A DNA stretch of 15,685 nt from contig JAIFMA010000080.1 in NCBI GenBank assembly GCA_020048795.1, positions 1-15,685 of the forward strand, in the 5' to 3' direction. Within the stretch, counting starts at the first letter, position 1. Every line of letters starts with the position of its first letter. This DNA is from Rhodoferax sp. Its GTDB lineage: Bacteria; Pseudomonadota; Gammaproteobacteria; Burkholderiales; Burkholderiaceae_C. Shown here piece after piece: positions 6,303 to 14,461 of this stretch. The notes below the pieces were generated by a model. The model did not search any database. It had not been told where the DNA came from and was given only the letters and a program-made list of their open reading frames with translations. A program made the translations under genes and the position numbers.

Positions 6303-8645
6303 CTAGGAGCCGCCATTCAATTCATGGCTGCGCTGGGTGAGCAGGTTTTGCAAGTACTGGCGATGCTGCTCAAGTTCGTCGGCAATTTTTCTCTGCTCCG
6401 TGACATCCTCCTGGACCGACACATAGTGCGTGACCCGACCCTCTTCGTCACGCAAGGGCGTGATCAGTACCCGGCTGACAAAGACACTGCCGTCCTTGCG
6501 CCGGTTGATCAGCTCGCCGCTCCAGGGCAACCCCTCGCCGAGGGCTCGCCACATCACGGCATACCCATGTTCAGGGTTCATACCCGACTTCAACATGCGT
6601 GGGTTTTGCCCCAGGGCCTGGGCCCGCGCGAAGCCGGTTTTGCGCACAAAAGCCTCGTTGACATATTCGATTTCGGCTGCCAGATTGGTGATGATGATGC
6701 ACGCCGAGCTTTGCTCGGCAACCAGTGACAGTTTGCGGAGTTGCTCCTGGGCCTGCCTTTGTTCGCTGATGTCTTCGTACATGCCCAACACCCCAAAAAG
6801 ACGGCCATCAAGATCCTTCAGTGGGGTTTTCGAAGTACGCCGCCAGATGGTTGCTCCGTCCGGCGTGGTCTGCGGTTCATCGTAAGGCAGTCGGGTCCGG
6901 CCACTCTCCATCACCATCAGGTCGTCCTTGCGATACTGCTCGGCTTGTGCCGCCCAGGCCATCTGGTAATCATCGCGGCCGATCAGGTCCGCCGGGGTCT
7001 GTCGGCCAGCATCCCGCGCAAATGCCGTATTGCAACCCAGGTAATTGAGTTGGCGGTCTTTCCAGAACATCCGCATCGGGATCGCATCGATCACGGTCAT
7101 CAGCAAGTCGCGCGACTGCTCCAGCGCGGTCTCGGCCAGCTTGCGCTCGGTGATGTCCTGTACCGTCCCGACCGATCGCAGCGCCCGGCCCGAAGCGTCA
7201 AACTCAGTGTGGCAGCGTTCCTGCACCCACTTGATGCGGGCATCAGGCATCTGCAGACGGTGTTCTATCAGATAGGCCGAGCGGGTCACCAGCGAACGGG
7301 TGTATTCCTGATCCACGGCGACCCGGTCGTCGGGATGTATGGCATCGACAAAAGCCGCATAGCTCGGTTCAAACTTTTGTGGATCGAGCTCAAAAATCCG
7401 GTAAATCTCATCGCTCCAGACCAACGAGCCCGTGGTCAGGTCTAGCGTCCAACTGCCCAGGTGCGCGATCTGCTGTGCTTCGAGAAGGCGTTGCACCGCC
7501 ACCTGAACTTGCTCGCGGCTGTCGCGCAAGTCACTCTCACGCACGGACAGGTTCGCCAGCAGCTGGTTGAAGGCTGCTATCAATTGGCCAATCTCGTCGT
7601 CGCTGGTTTGCGGCAACGCCTGCAGTGGCAGCGCTGACGCGGCCTGGCGGGTCAGCGCGCTGAAGGCAACATCGGCCGGCCTGAGCTGTCGGCGCAGCAG
7701 CCACCAGATCAGAGTACCTGCCAGCAGTGTGGCAACCAGGGTCGCCAAGGCGATGTTGCGCACCATGTTTCGCACCGGCGCGAAGGCCTCTTCAACTGGC
7801 AGGGAAGCCGCCAGCGTCCAGTTCGCCACAGGGATGTCGGCCGCCGACGCCATCACTCTGACTCCCATGGGGTCCGTCAGTTGGCCCGGTCCATCAAAAC
7901 CATTCAGATAGCGATCAAGCGCCGGATTGATGCCTATGGCGGGCAACTCCTGCAAGGCACGCAGCTTGTTGGTGGCCGTCACCACCTGACGCCATTGTTT
8001 GGCAATCAGCGTGTAACCACCCGATTTGCCGTAGTGGGCCGACATCACCGCGTCCATGAAATTGGGTTTGGCCAGATCAATGACCCCCACCAGAGCTCCC
8101 ACGATGCGCCCTTGTGCATCGCGAATCGGCACACCCAGAGACACCACCGGTGTATTCAATGCCTTGCCCGCAGCCGGCTTGCTGACCTTGCTTTTTCCAT
8201 CCTTGAGAGCGCTGGCAACATGATCACGCTCAAGATAATTCAGGCCTGCGCGACCCGCGTCGACGGGAACCGATGCGATGGCGGTTCCCGCAGCATCGGT
8301 GATAAAGAAACCACCATTGAACATGCCTGGCAAAGCCGGGCGTTGATTCATCAGCAACTGCAGATCAGCCCGACTGCCCGCCATGGCCGGGGCGAACAGC
8401 TGGGTTACCTTTTCCAGCGTCTGCATGCGCTCAGCCAGGGCACGGTTGATTTCAATGGCATGCAGGGCCACCGTGGCGTGCTGCTGTTCACCAATCATGC
8501 GTTCGAGATCGTCCTGCAAATCACTGCTGACCACCCCAAACAGCGACCAGATACTCACGACAAAGACACACAGAACCAGCACGGTGATGCGGGTTTTTAT
8601 GGACCGCCATGAATAGGGGCTAAGGAAGCGCAGGGCGTTTTTCAA
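6303..8645 (-). CDS. dCache-HAMP-triple-PAS membrane sensor without an output domain
   Basis: This 780-residue sensory protein has TM1 (about 18-38), a double-Cache periplasmic ligand domain (about 41-295, with GGFFITDAAG, LNYLERDHV and GVPIRDAQGRIVGALVGVID), TM2 (about 297-317), a HAMP linker (318-370), and three PAS/PAC units: 392-505 ending GTVQDITERK, 511-630 ending GMYEDISEQR, and 636-755 ending SVQEDVTEQR. It then stops after a short helix, LEQHRQYLQNLLTQRSHEL. In related hybrid kinases that helix leads directly into the HisKA domain, but here there is no kinase, GGDEF, EAL or methyl-accepting domain. The start must be TTG at 8645: an in-frame TGA lies one codon upstream, and the next ATG (residue 50) would remove TM1. 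The ribosome site is weak. It may be a truncated kinase or a sensor that works through a partner, the next gene being the obvious one. Confidence 0.9.
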   Translation of the reverse strand: MKNALRFLSPYSWRSIKTRITVLVLCVFVVSIWSLFGVVSSDLQDDLERMIGEQQHATVALHAIEINRALAERMQTLEKVTQLFAPAMAGSRADLQLLMNQRPALPGMFNGGFFITDAAGTAIASVPVDAGRAGLNYLERDHVASALKDGKSKVSKPAAGKALNTPVVSLGVPIRDAQGRIVGALVGVIDLAKPNFMDAVMSAHYGKSGGYTLIAKQWRQVVTATNKLRALQELPAIGINPALDRYLNGFDGPGQLTDPMGVRVMASAADIPVANWTLAASLPVEEAFAPVRNMVRNIALATLVATLLAGTLIWWLLRRQLRPADVAFSALTRQAASALPLQALPQTSDDEIGQLIAAFNQLLANLSVRESDLRDSREQVQVAVQRLLEAQQIAHLGSWTLDLTTGSLVWSDEIYRIFELDPQKFEPSYAAFVDAIHPDDRVAVDQEYTRSLVTRSAYLIEHRLQMPDARIKWVQERCHTEFDASGRALRSVGTVQDITERKLAETALEQSRDLLMTVIDAIPMRMFWKDRQLNYLGCNTAFARDAGRQTPADLIGRDDYQMAWAAQAEQYRKDDLMVMESGRTRLPYDEPQTTPDGATIWRRTSKTPLKDLDGRLFGVLGMYEDISEQRQAQEQLRKLSLVAEQSSACIIITNLAAEIEYVNEAFVRKTGFARAQALGQNPRMLKSGMNPEHGYAVMWRALGEGLPWSGELINRRKDGSVFVSRVLITPLRDEEGRVTHYVSVQEDVTEQRKIADELEQHRQYLQNLLTQRSHELNGGS

Positions 8646-8688
8646 GGTTCAGTCCACGGCCGTCAATGGGTCCAGGTTCTTGCAGCAT

Positions 8689-8718
8689 TTTGTAACAAAA
8701 CTATTCCAGGTTTGACAC
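8689..8718 (-). promoter_or_regulatory. Possible promoter for the PAS sensor/GGDEF-EAL-CZB/Lrp genes
   Basis: Just after the terminator on the minus strand are GTGTCA (8718-8713, 4 of 6 to TTGACA), an 18-base spacer, and TACAAA (8694-8689, 4 of 6 to TATAAT). It is the only plausible pair seen in the 87-bp gap that separates the sensor gene from the terminated upstream gene. The matches are modest. Confidence 0.3.
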
Positions 8719-8724
8719 CCTGGC

Positions 8725-8752
8725 AGAAAAATTCACCCCGACACAAGGGGTG
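8725..8752 (-). terminator. Rho-independent terminator starting at the stop codon
   Basis: On the minus strand CACCCC (8752-8747), loop TTGTGTC, and GGGGTG (8739-8734) form a perfect 6-bp GC-rich stem, followed by AATTTTTC. The 3' arm overlaps the TGA stop (8735-8733) of the GGDEF/EAL gene. It should separate that gene from the sensor gene downstream. Confidence 0.7.
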
Positions 8753-11318
8753 CCGGTTTGCCATACAGGTAACCCTGAAAGTGTCGGCAGCCCAGCGCCA
8801 GCAACGCATCACGCTGCTCGGGCAGTTCCACACCTTCGGCAATCACGTCCAGCGACAGGCTGTCACCCATGGTGATGATGGCGCGGATGATGCTGGCATC
8901 TTGCGGGTCATTGAGCATGTCGTGGACAAACGACTGATCCACCTTGAGCTGGTTCAGTGGCAAACGCTTGAGCATGTTCAGCGACGAATAACCGGTGCCA
9001 AAATCATCCAGCGACAGGCGCACACCCAGTTGCTTGAGCGCCGCCATCCGGGCGATCACCGCCTCAACGTTGTCCACCAGCTGGCTTTCGGTCAGTTCCA
9101 GTTCAAGCCGGGTGGCGTTGGCACCGGCTTGCATCAAGGCGGCCTGAACCTGAGCCACAAAATCAGCCTGCCGAAACTGCTGTGCGCTGACGTTGACGGC
9201 CAGCGTCCAATGCGCGCTAACCGGCTGTGCCGCCCAAACCACCAACTGGCGGCAGGCGGCATCGAGAATCCAGCGCCCCAGCGGCAAAATCGCGCCACAG
9301 GCTTCAGCCGCCCCAATGAACGCCCCGGGCGGCACCAGCCCACGCTGCGGATGCTGCCAGCGCACCAAGGCTTCAAAACCCAGCGTCTGGCCATCAAGCC
9401 CCACTTGTGCTTGGTAAAACAGCACAAATTCTTGCGCCAGCAAGGCGCGTTGCAGGTCCGCCTCCAGTGAGGTGCGGGCAATCACCTCGGCCTGCATCGC
9501 GGGGTTGAAAAATCGCAAGGTATTACGTCCATCCGCCTTGGCCTGGTACATTGCCAGATCAGCCTGCTTGAACAGGGCATCGCGAGTTCGCGTGTGCTCA
9601 TCGATCAGCGCCACACCGACACTCACGCTGCTTTGGCATTGTTGTTGCGGCAGCTCGTAGCGGCGACTCAGTTGGGTCAGGATCTTTTGTGCGACCTGCT
9701 GCGCCTGAATGGCGGCCTGCGCCGGCAGCGGGTTCAAGTCCACCAGCAACACCACGAATTCATCGCCGCCCTGGCGCGCCAGGGTGTCTTGCGCGCGGAT
9801 GCACTCACGAATACGCCTGGCCATCTGGCACAGCAAGGCATCGCCCATGTCGTGACCCAGGGTGTCGTTGATGTCCTTGAAATTATCCACATCAATAAAC
9901 AACAGGGCTGCTCCCTGTGGCGCACGCTTGAGCGTCCCCAGCAGTTGCTGCAAGCGGTCCCGCAGCAGGCGGCGGTTGGCCAAACCGGTGAGTGGATCGT
10001 AAAAAGCCAGCTGATGCATGGCCTCTTCGGCCTGCTTGCGTTTGGTGATGTCGGTCGAAATTCCGCACAGGGCGTAAATGCTGCCATCCGGGCGGCGCAG
10101 CGGCAGCTTGACCGACAAAAAGCTGTGTTCCACCACACCGTCGGCGCTGCGGTTGACCTCTTCTTCCTCCACCCGCTCACCGTGCTCGATCACCCGCAAG
10201 TCGTTCACACGCAGTTTGTTGGCGGTCACTTCATCAAAAAAGGCAGGGTCACGCTGACCAATCACCTGATCAGAATCCTTGCCAAACAGGGCGCAAACCC
10301 GGCTGTTGGCATACTGGTAGCGCAGTGTGTCGTCCTTGATGTAGATGAACGCGTCCACGCTGTTGAGGATGGTGTTCAGCCGGTCCTCACTGGCATGCAA
10401 ATGCGCCGTTTTTTGCGCCACCTGGCGGCGCAACCAGTGGGTAGCCATCAGCGCCAGTACCAGCAGGGTCAGCAGCGATGCCAGGGTCCACCACAGATAG
10501 ATCGGCAGACGCAGCAACGGGGGCTGGAGCAACCAACGTTGCAGGGCCAGCGCGTAGGGCGAATCGGTCTGCGCCTGCCACTGCACCAGGTAGCGGTCAA
10601 TGGCGGCCAGCAGCTCGGGGTTGCGGCCCTTGGGCGCAGCGTAATACAACTGGGCGGGCTGAAACACGATGGCGGTGGGTTCAAGGCGGTATTTGGGGGC
10701 CTGCATGTCACCAAAAAACCGGTTGGTGGCCACTGCATCGGCCAACCGTGCCGCCGTCAGCTCAAACCCCGCCACAAAAGACTCCACCGGCACCAGCTCG
10801 GCTTTCACACCAAAACTTTGCAGCATGTTTTTCAGGGTCGATTCCTGCACCGACCCGGTGACCACGGCGATACGTTTGCCTGCCAGGTCCAGCATTGAAC
10901 TGATCGGCTCGCCACGCGCCTTGTACAGCTGCGACCAGCTCAGCAGGGCAGCGGTGTGGTGAAAGTCGAAAATCTGCCCTCGCTGATCGGTAAAGGCCAC
11001 ATCAGGCATCAGATCGATACCACCAGACTGCAGCGAGTCCAGGCAATCCTGCCACTCACACACCACCGGTTTGAGCTTCCAGTGCTCACGCTCGGCAATA
11101 GCCACCAGTACATCGCCCAAAATGCCGCTGGGCAGGCCGTTGTCAGCCAGCAGCAACTTGGGCGGGTTGGCGTAGATACCGACCCGGACCTGGCGTGCTG
11201 TGGTGTCTGCCGGCATGACCAGCGCCGCCTGAAGCGTTGCGGCAAACAGCAGCCACACAGCCCCCATCCAGCGACGAAGCAATCGCTGGCACGCTCTAAC
11301 AAGCCGGTCAATCAACAT
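8733..11318 (-). CDS. Periplasmic-binding-domain/PAS/GGDEF/EAL c-di-GMP signalling protein
   Basis: From the ATG at 11318 this is an 861-residue membrane protein with an N-terminal signal or anchor segment. A solute-binding-protein family 3 domain (about 43-265: VRVGIYANPPK, GGIDLMPDVAFT, LAGKRIAVVTGSVQE) lies outside the inner membrane and probably binds an amino-acid-like ligand. It is followed by a TM segment (about 270-296), one PAS/PAC unit (308-430, ending GISTDITKRK), GGDEF (434-605) and EAL (617-855). GGDEF is intact at 517-521 with I-site RAQD at 508-511. EAL is at 649-651, DDFGTG at 771-776 and the late catalytic E at 828, so both activities look possible. The frame opens earlier, with starts at 11360 (ATG) and 11375 (GTG). 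None has a clear ribosome site; 11318 is preferred because it gives a normal signal-type N-terminus. The gene ends in its own terminator. Confidence 0.92.
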   Translation of the reverse strand: MLIDRLVRACQRLLRRWMGAVWLLFAATLQAALVMPADTTARQVRVGIYANPPKLLLADNGLPSGILGDVLVAIAEREHWKLKPVVCEWQDCLDSLQSGGIDLMPDVAFTDQRGQIFDFHHTAALLSWSQLYKARGEPISSMLDLAGKRIAVVTGSVQESTLKNMLQSFGVKAELVPVESFVAGFELTAARLADAVATNRFFGDMQAPKYRLEPTAIVFQPAQLYYAAPKGRNPELLAAIDRYLVQWQAQTDSPYALALQRWLLQPPLLRLPIYLWWTLASLLTLLVLALMATHWLRRQVAQKTAHLHASEDRLNTILNSVDAFIYIKDDTLRYQYANSRVCALFGKDSDQVIGQRDPAFFDEVTANKLRVNDLRVIEHGERVEEEEVNRSADGVVEHSFLSVKLPLRRPDGSIYALCGISTDITKRKQAEEAMHQLAFYDPLTGLANRRLLRDRLQQLLGTLKRAPQGAALLFIDVDNFKDINDTLGHDMGDALLCQMARRIRECIRAQDTLARQGGDEFVVLLVDLNPLPAQAAIQAQQVAQKILTQLSRRYELPQQQCQSSVSVGVALIDEHTRTRDALFKQADLAMYQAKADGRNTLRFFNPAMQAEVIARTSLEADLQRALLAQEFVLFYQAQVGLDGQTLGFEALVRWQHPQRGLVPPGAFIGAAEACGAILPLGRWILDAACRQLVVWAAQPVSAHWTLAVNVSAQQFRQADFVAQVQAALMQAGANATRLELELTESQLVDNVEAVIARMAALKQLGVRLSLDDFGTGYSSLNMLKRLPLNQLKVDQSFVHDMLNDPQDASIIRAIITMGDSLSLDVIAEGVELPEQRDALLALGCRHFQGYLYGKPAPLVSG

Positions 11319-11375
11319 GCGGGTAAGTTCATCGGACAAATGGACTACATTGTCGTCCATGCACCATGTGCTCAC

Positions 11376-11704
11376 GGACTCGCGGCCGTGTCATGGCAGG
11401 ACTATGTCATCCAGTGAGCAACGTTGCTGATGTCCCATGGGCATTAATCCCTACTGACCTTTTTCCAACGGCGGCAGCATCAATAAATGCATGCCACTTG
11501 CGCCGTCGATCACACCCATAGATCTCAAGCGATTACGGGTTCGCCTAAGGACAGATGATGGCGAGTCTGGCGACGGCCATCTGACCGATATGGCCTGTGC
11601 GCTCACCTCTTTGAGTGGCACCGGTGTCAAAACAGTTTTGTCGTAGGCATGTCCACGAACTTTGTGCCACCCGCATTGCAGTCAATTCAGCGTCAATAAT
11701 GATG
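11376..11704. other. Non-coding stretch with no recognised gene
   Basis: No frame on either strand gives recognisable protein sequence or a ribosome-site-supported start. A 98-residue minus-strand frame (11545-11841) has unnatural composition and overlaps the degraded gene beside it. The stretch should hold the promoter of the minus-strand GGDEF/EAL gene, but I found no good -10/-35 pair. The one clear structure is the palindrome listed separately at 11417-11428. Confidence 0.5.
11417..11428. repeat. Perfect 12-bp palindrome AGCAACGTTGCT
   Basis: The sequence equals its own reverse complement over 12 bases. It lies about 100 bases upstream of the preferred start of the minus-strand GGDEF/EAL gene (42 from the longest possible start), a position suited to an operator. 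A palindrome of this length can also occur by chance, and no second copy was noticed in the window. Confidence 0.35.
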
Positions 11705-12013
11705 TCAACCGCCCATCCGATTGCCCGTTGCCAAACCGATGAACCTTTCCGACGAAGACAAAAAAAGCAGTGGTGTCGCTGGGCGTTCGAAAGCGGATGC
11801 TGGCAGCGCAGTCTGGCGTGAAAGTCCCACCGTGATGGCACTGAGGGTCCATTGCATCAGCGGCGATGGACTGGTCTGCCAGTCATCGCCTTGGGCAATC
11901 CTGACACCATCGGAGCGGCGATAAATGTCCATCGTGGGGTCAGCCAGTACACCACTGACGCCGTCGTTGGCAAGAATGGGTCCGACTTCCCTGACCTGAG
12001 CGCGGCTGTCGGG
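11705..12013 (-). pseudogene. Decayed C-terminal fragment of an extracellular adhesin-like module
   Basis: The minus strand is open between TAG (12016-12014) and TGA (11707-11705), with no credible start. Its translation contains SRAQV, then REVGPILANDGVSGVLADP, IYRRSDGVRIAQGDDW and, near the end, ASAFERPATPLLFLS and ERFIGLATGNR. This follows the layout of a secreted beta-sandwich module I know from bacterial surface proteins: RxxVGPxL, GVxGxLADPxLxLY, a NDDW box, SxxDAAxLxxLxPG, then YTAxVxG. Between RAQV and REVGP about 20 residues of the usual module seem to be missing, the NDDW box reads GDDW, and the end stops before the normal closing EVYD-like strand. Together this suggests a relic, not a working gene. 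The match is from memory, so confidence is moderate. Confidence 0.42.
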
Positions 12014-12059
12014 CTATGCGTTAGACTTTCAGCCAGGGTTGCTGTGCTGTGGAGTTGTT

Positions 12060-13364
12060 ATGCAAAAAGTCGTCATTCGGTGGGGCGCGCTGTTCATTGC
12101 CTTCATGCTGGCATGCTCTTGGGCAATGGCTCAAGAGTCAGGTGCCGTTGAACGTGCCTTGGCGGTCTACACCCAGGGGAAAGAACTTTACGATGCTGGT
12201 GATTTCAATGGAGCCCGCGCCAAATTTGTTGACGCGATTGCTGTTGAACCGACGAATCCGCGCTGGCATTACAACCTGGGTCTGGTCGATCGCCAATTGA
12301 ACAATTACCCGGCGGCACAACAGTCACTGCTGAAAGCACGTGAACTCAACCCAGAGTACAAACGTGCCGAAATTGACCAGAAACTCGCCGCGATGGGCTT
12401 TCATCGATCCACCACTGCAGCAGCCGGCTTGCAAAATCCGCAAGACTCAAACCAGCGGGAATCCGACGATACCGGATTTGGGTTTTTTCAGACCTTTGCT
12501 GTCTTGACGGGATTGACGGGTGGCATCTGGTTGCTGGTTCGAGTGGTCCGCTCCAAGCGTGCCAATGTCCCTCATTCAGTTGGCGTGTCACCCAGCGCCG
12601 CCTTGATCGCCGCAGCAACGGCGCGGATGGATCAAATGGCAGCCCAACTGGTTCAGGTCGAACATGCATTGCGCCTGGGCGAACACGCTGACCTGCGCAG
12701 TCAGCTTGATCATGCCACTGGCCTCGAAAGATCGGTGCGCCGGAAAATCCAACTGCTGGCCCGTGGTGATGCCAAGTCCTTGCCAAAAACCGAGGCGGCA
12801 CTTGACGATTTGGAGCGTTCGGTAACCCGCGCCCGGGAAATTGCGGTTGCGGCCTTTGGTGCGCAGGCCTTTGCGGGGCAGGGCGAGCGCGTTGCCTGTT
12901 ATTTCTGCGCCAAACCCTTGGCCAATGCCGACTATCGGCACCCCGTTGCGATGAAACAAGGTGACGCGGTTGTGAATGTCATGACCTGTCCGGATTGCGC
13001 CAGCGTTGCATCGCAGGGCCGGGCACCGGCTGTACTGACCGGCGCCGACAGTCGCACGCACTGGAGCGAGTTGGCCGGCTTTGATCCCTATGTGGCCCGA
13101 CATGCGGCCCATGAACAAACCGTTCGAACTCAAGGCTGGAAGTTTGCACAACAACGCTCTATGAGTGAACTGGCGCTCATTGCAGGGGGTGCAACACTGG
13201 CTGGTGGTGCCGTCGCTGCGATGCTGCTTCCTGAATCACCAGCGGCAAGTACATTGCTCGATATGGATATCGCGCGCGATAACGCTTTGGCGCAGGAGGC
13301 AGCGCGGGCGGCGGCACAGCACGCAGCCGGGCAGCGGCGTGAAAGTTTTTCTGACCAATCCTGA
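12060..13364 (+). CDS. Exported TPR membrane protein with a four-cysteine zinc-ribbon-like segment
   Basis: I do not recognise the family of this 434-residue protein. The ATG at 12060 is preceded by GGAG (12051-12054) at 5 bases; an in-frame TTG at 12039 is less likely. Order: signal peptide (about 1-24, likely cut AMA/QES), two TPR-like units (about 31-64 and 67-100, YTQGKELYDAGDFNGARAKF and HYNLGLVDRQLNNYPAAQQS), a linker, a TM segment (about 142-163), a helical probably coiled stretch (185-270), a C280-x2-C283 and C310-x2-C313 pair typical of a structural zinc site, and a Gly/Ala-rich hydrophobic segment (370-389) that may be a second TM. The tail is Ala-rich and charged. TPRs imply protein-protein contact. 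Its stop (TGATG) shares one base with the start of the glycosyltransferase gene, making it the first visible member of a tightly coupled operon, perhaps as membrane scaffold. Confidence 0.87.
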   Translation: MQKVVIRWGALFIAFMLACSWAMAQESGAVERALAVYTQGKELYDAGDFNGARAKFVDAIAVEPTNPRWHYNLGLVDRQLNNYPAAQQSLLKARELNPEYKRAEIDQKLAAMGFHRSTTAAAGLQNPQDSNQRESDDTGFGFFQTFAVLTGLTGGIWLLVRVVRSKRANVPHSVGVSPSAALIAAATARMDQMAAQLVQVEHALRLGEHADLRSQLDHATGLERSVRRKIQLLARGDAKSLPKTEAALDDLERSVTRAREIAVAAFGAQAFAGQGERVACYFCAKPLANADYRHPVAMKQGDAVVNVMTCPDCASVASQGRAPAVLTGADSRTHWSELAGFDPYVARHAAHEQTVRTQGWKFAQQRSMSELALIAGGATLAGGAVAAMLLPESPAASTLLDMDIARDNALAQEAARAAAQHAAGQRRESFSDQS

Positions 13365-14461
13365 TGGCGGCTCCACGCGTTGTCTTTTACGCGGTGAACG
13401 GCCTGGGTCTTGGTCACGTCACCCGCTTGCTGGCGATTGCGCGAGCCGTGCGCAAGCAGGCACCGCAGACCGAGATTTTGTTCATCACCTCGTCAGAAGC
13501 AGATGGCGTGATCTATCGCGAGGGTTTTGCTGCCATCAAGCTGCCGTCGAAAACGGTGCGTGAGGCTTGTGGCCTGCGCAAGAGTACTTATCTGAAAATG
13601 GCGCAGTCGGTGACCTGGAACGCCATTGGCGCGTTTGATCCGGATGTGCTGGTGGTTGATACCTATCCCTCAGGCAGTTTCGAGGAACTGATTCCGGTTT
13701 TGCGCTGGCGGCAAAAAAACGTTTTTGTTTTTCGGGAACAGCGTCGTGACAGCTTTCAGTCCGAGATGCTGATGGCGGCCTTGCCCTTGTATGACCTGCT
13801 GATCGTTCCTCACGAAACAGTTGCACAGATTGGCGCATTGCCAGAACCAGCCAAGGCGCGTGCCGTCGGACCCATCCTGATTCGCGAGCGCAACGAACTT
13901 CTCAGCCGCACCCAGGCGCGTGCCACGCTGGGCCTTTCAGGGGTCATTAACGACGAAACGCTGCTGCTCTACTGTAGTTTTGGCGGTGGCGGTGAGCCCG
14001 AATCACGCCGCGCGCTTGAACTGACCACGCAGGCGGTTTTGGCATTGCCCCATGCCCACCTCGTGATTGGTAGCGGCCCGCTGCTGCTGGCACCGCCCGA
14101 GCCGCGAACGGGAATGACCGTGGTCAGTGGGCGCTATCCGATGATGGATGTGTTGCCGGCATTTGATGCAGCCGTGGCCGCTGCCGGATACAACACGGTT
14201 CACGAATTGATCTTTGCCGGAATTCCATCGGTATTCGTCCCATTCGGGCGAATTCTCGATGACCAAGGGCGACGTGCGCGTGAGCTGGTGGAGGCAAACG
14301 CCTGCCTGATCTGCGACCCTCTGACCGAGCGCGGGCTGGCCGAGTCGCTGGCCCAGCTTGCAGACGCACCGACACGCCAAACCCTGGCTAAAAACTCCCG
14401 CACCATCATCAAGAAAAACGGTGCTGCCGCAGCAGCCAGATCGATACTGGAGATGGCATGA
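13364..14461 (+). CDS. MurG-like GT-B glycosyltransferase
   Basis: This 365-residue cytoplasmic or membrane-associated enzyme should move a sugar from a nucleotide-sugar donor. The N-terminal Rossmann half carries the acceptor-side loop VNGLGLGHVTR (11-21), the pattern seen in MurG-like and other GT-B enzymes. The C-terminal half has LLYCSFGGGGEPESRR (201-216) and the donor-binding stretch AAGYNTVHELIFAGIPSVFV (273-292) followed by PFGRILDDQGRRA, equivalent to the GGxxTxxE and DQ motifs of the GT28 group. It is not MurG itself: the sequence outside these motifs differs and the surrounding genes are not the cell-wall cluster. No signal peptide or TM is seen. It begins on the overlapping TGATG and ends on ATGA, so it is translationally coupled on both sides. 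Donor and acceptor cannot be told from sequence. Confidence 0.88.
   Translation: MAAPRVVFYAVNGLGLGHVTRLLAIARAVRKQAPQTEILFITSSEADGVIYREGFAAIKLPSKTVREACGLRKSTYLKMAQSVTWNAIGAFDPDVLVVDTYPSGSFEELIPVLRWRQKNVFVFREQRRDSFQSEMLMAALPLYDLLIVPHETVAQIGALPEPAKARAVGPILIRERNELLSRTQARATLGLSGVINDETLLLYCSFGGGGEPESRRALELTTQAVLALPHAHLVIGSGPLLLAPPEPRTGMTVVSGRYPMMDVLPAFDAAVAAAGYNTVHELIFAGIPSVFVPFGRILDDQGRRARELVEANACLICDPLTERGLAESLAQLADAPTRQTLAKNSRTIIKKNGAAAAARSILEMA

Noticed and set aside
9594..10898. Plus-strand 434-residue frame
   Set aside because: Antisense to the PAS/GGDEF region of the SBP-PAS-GGDEF-EAL gene and without any motif.
11545..11841. 98-residue minus-strand frame as a small gene
   Set aside because: No ribosome site, odd composition with Cys/His/Trp clusters, and it overlaps the better-supported relic in another frame.
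11852..12151. Plus-strand 99-residue frame overlapping the start of the TPR gene
   Set aside because: Out of frame with the signal peptide of the TPR gene, with no motif and no ribosome site.
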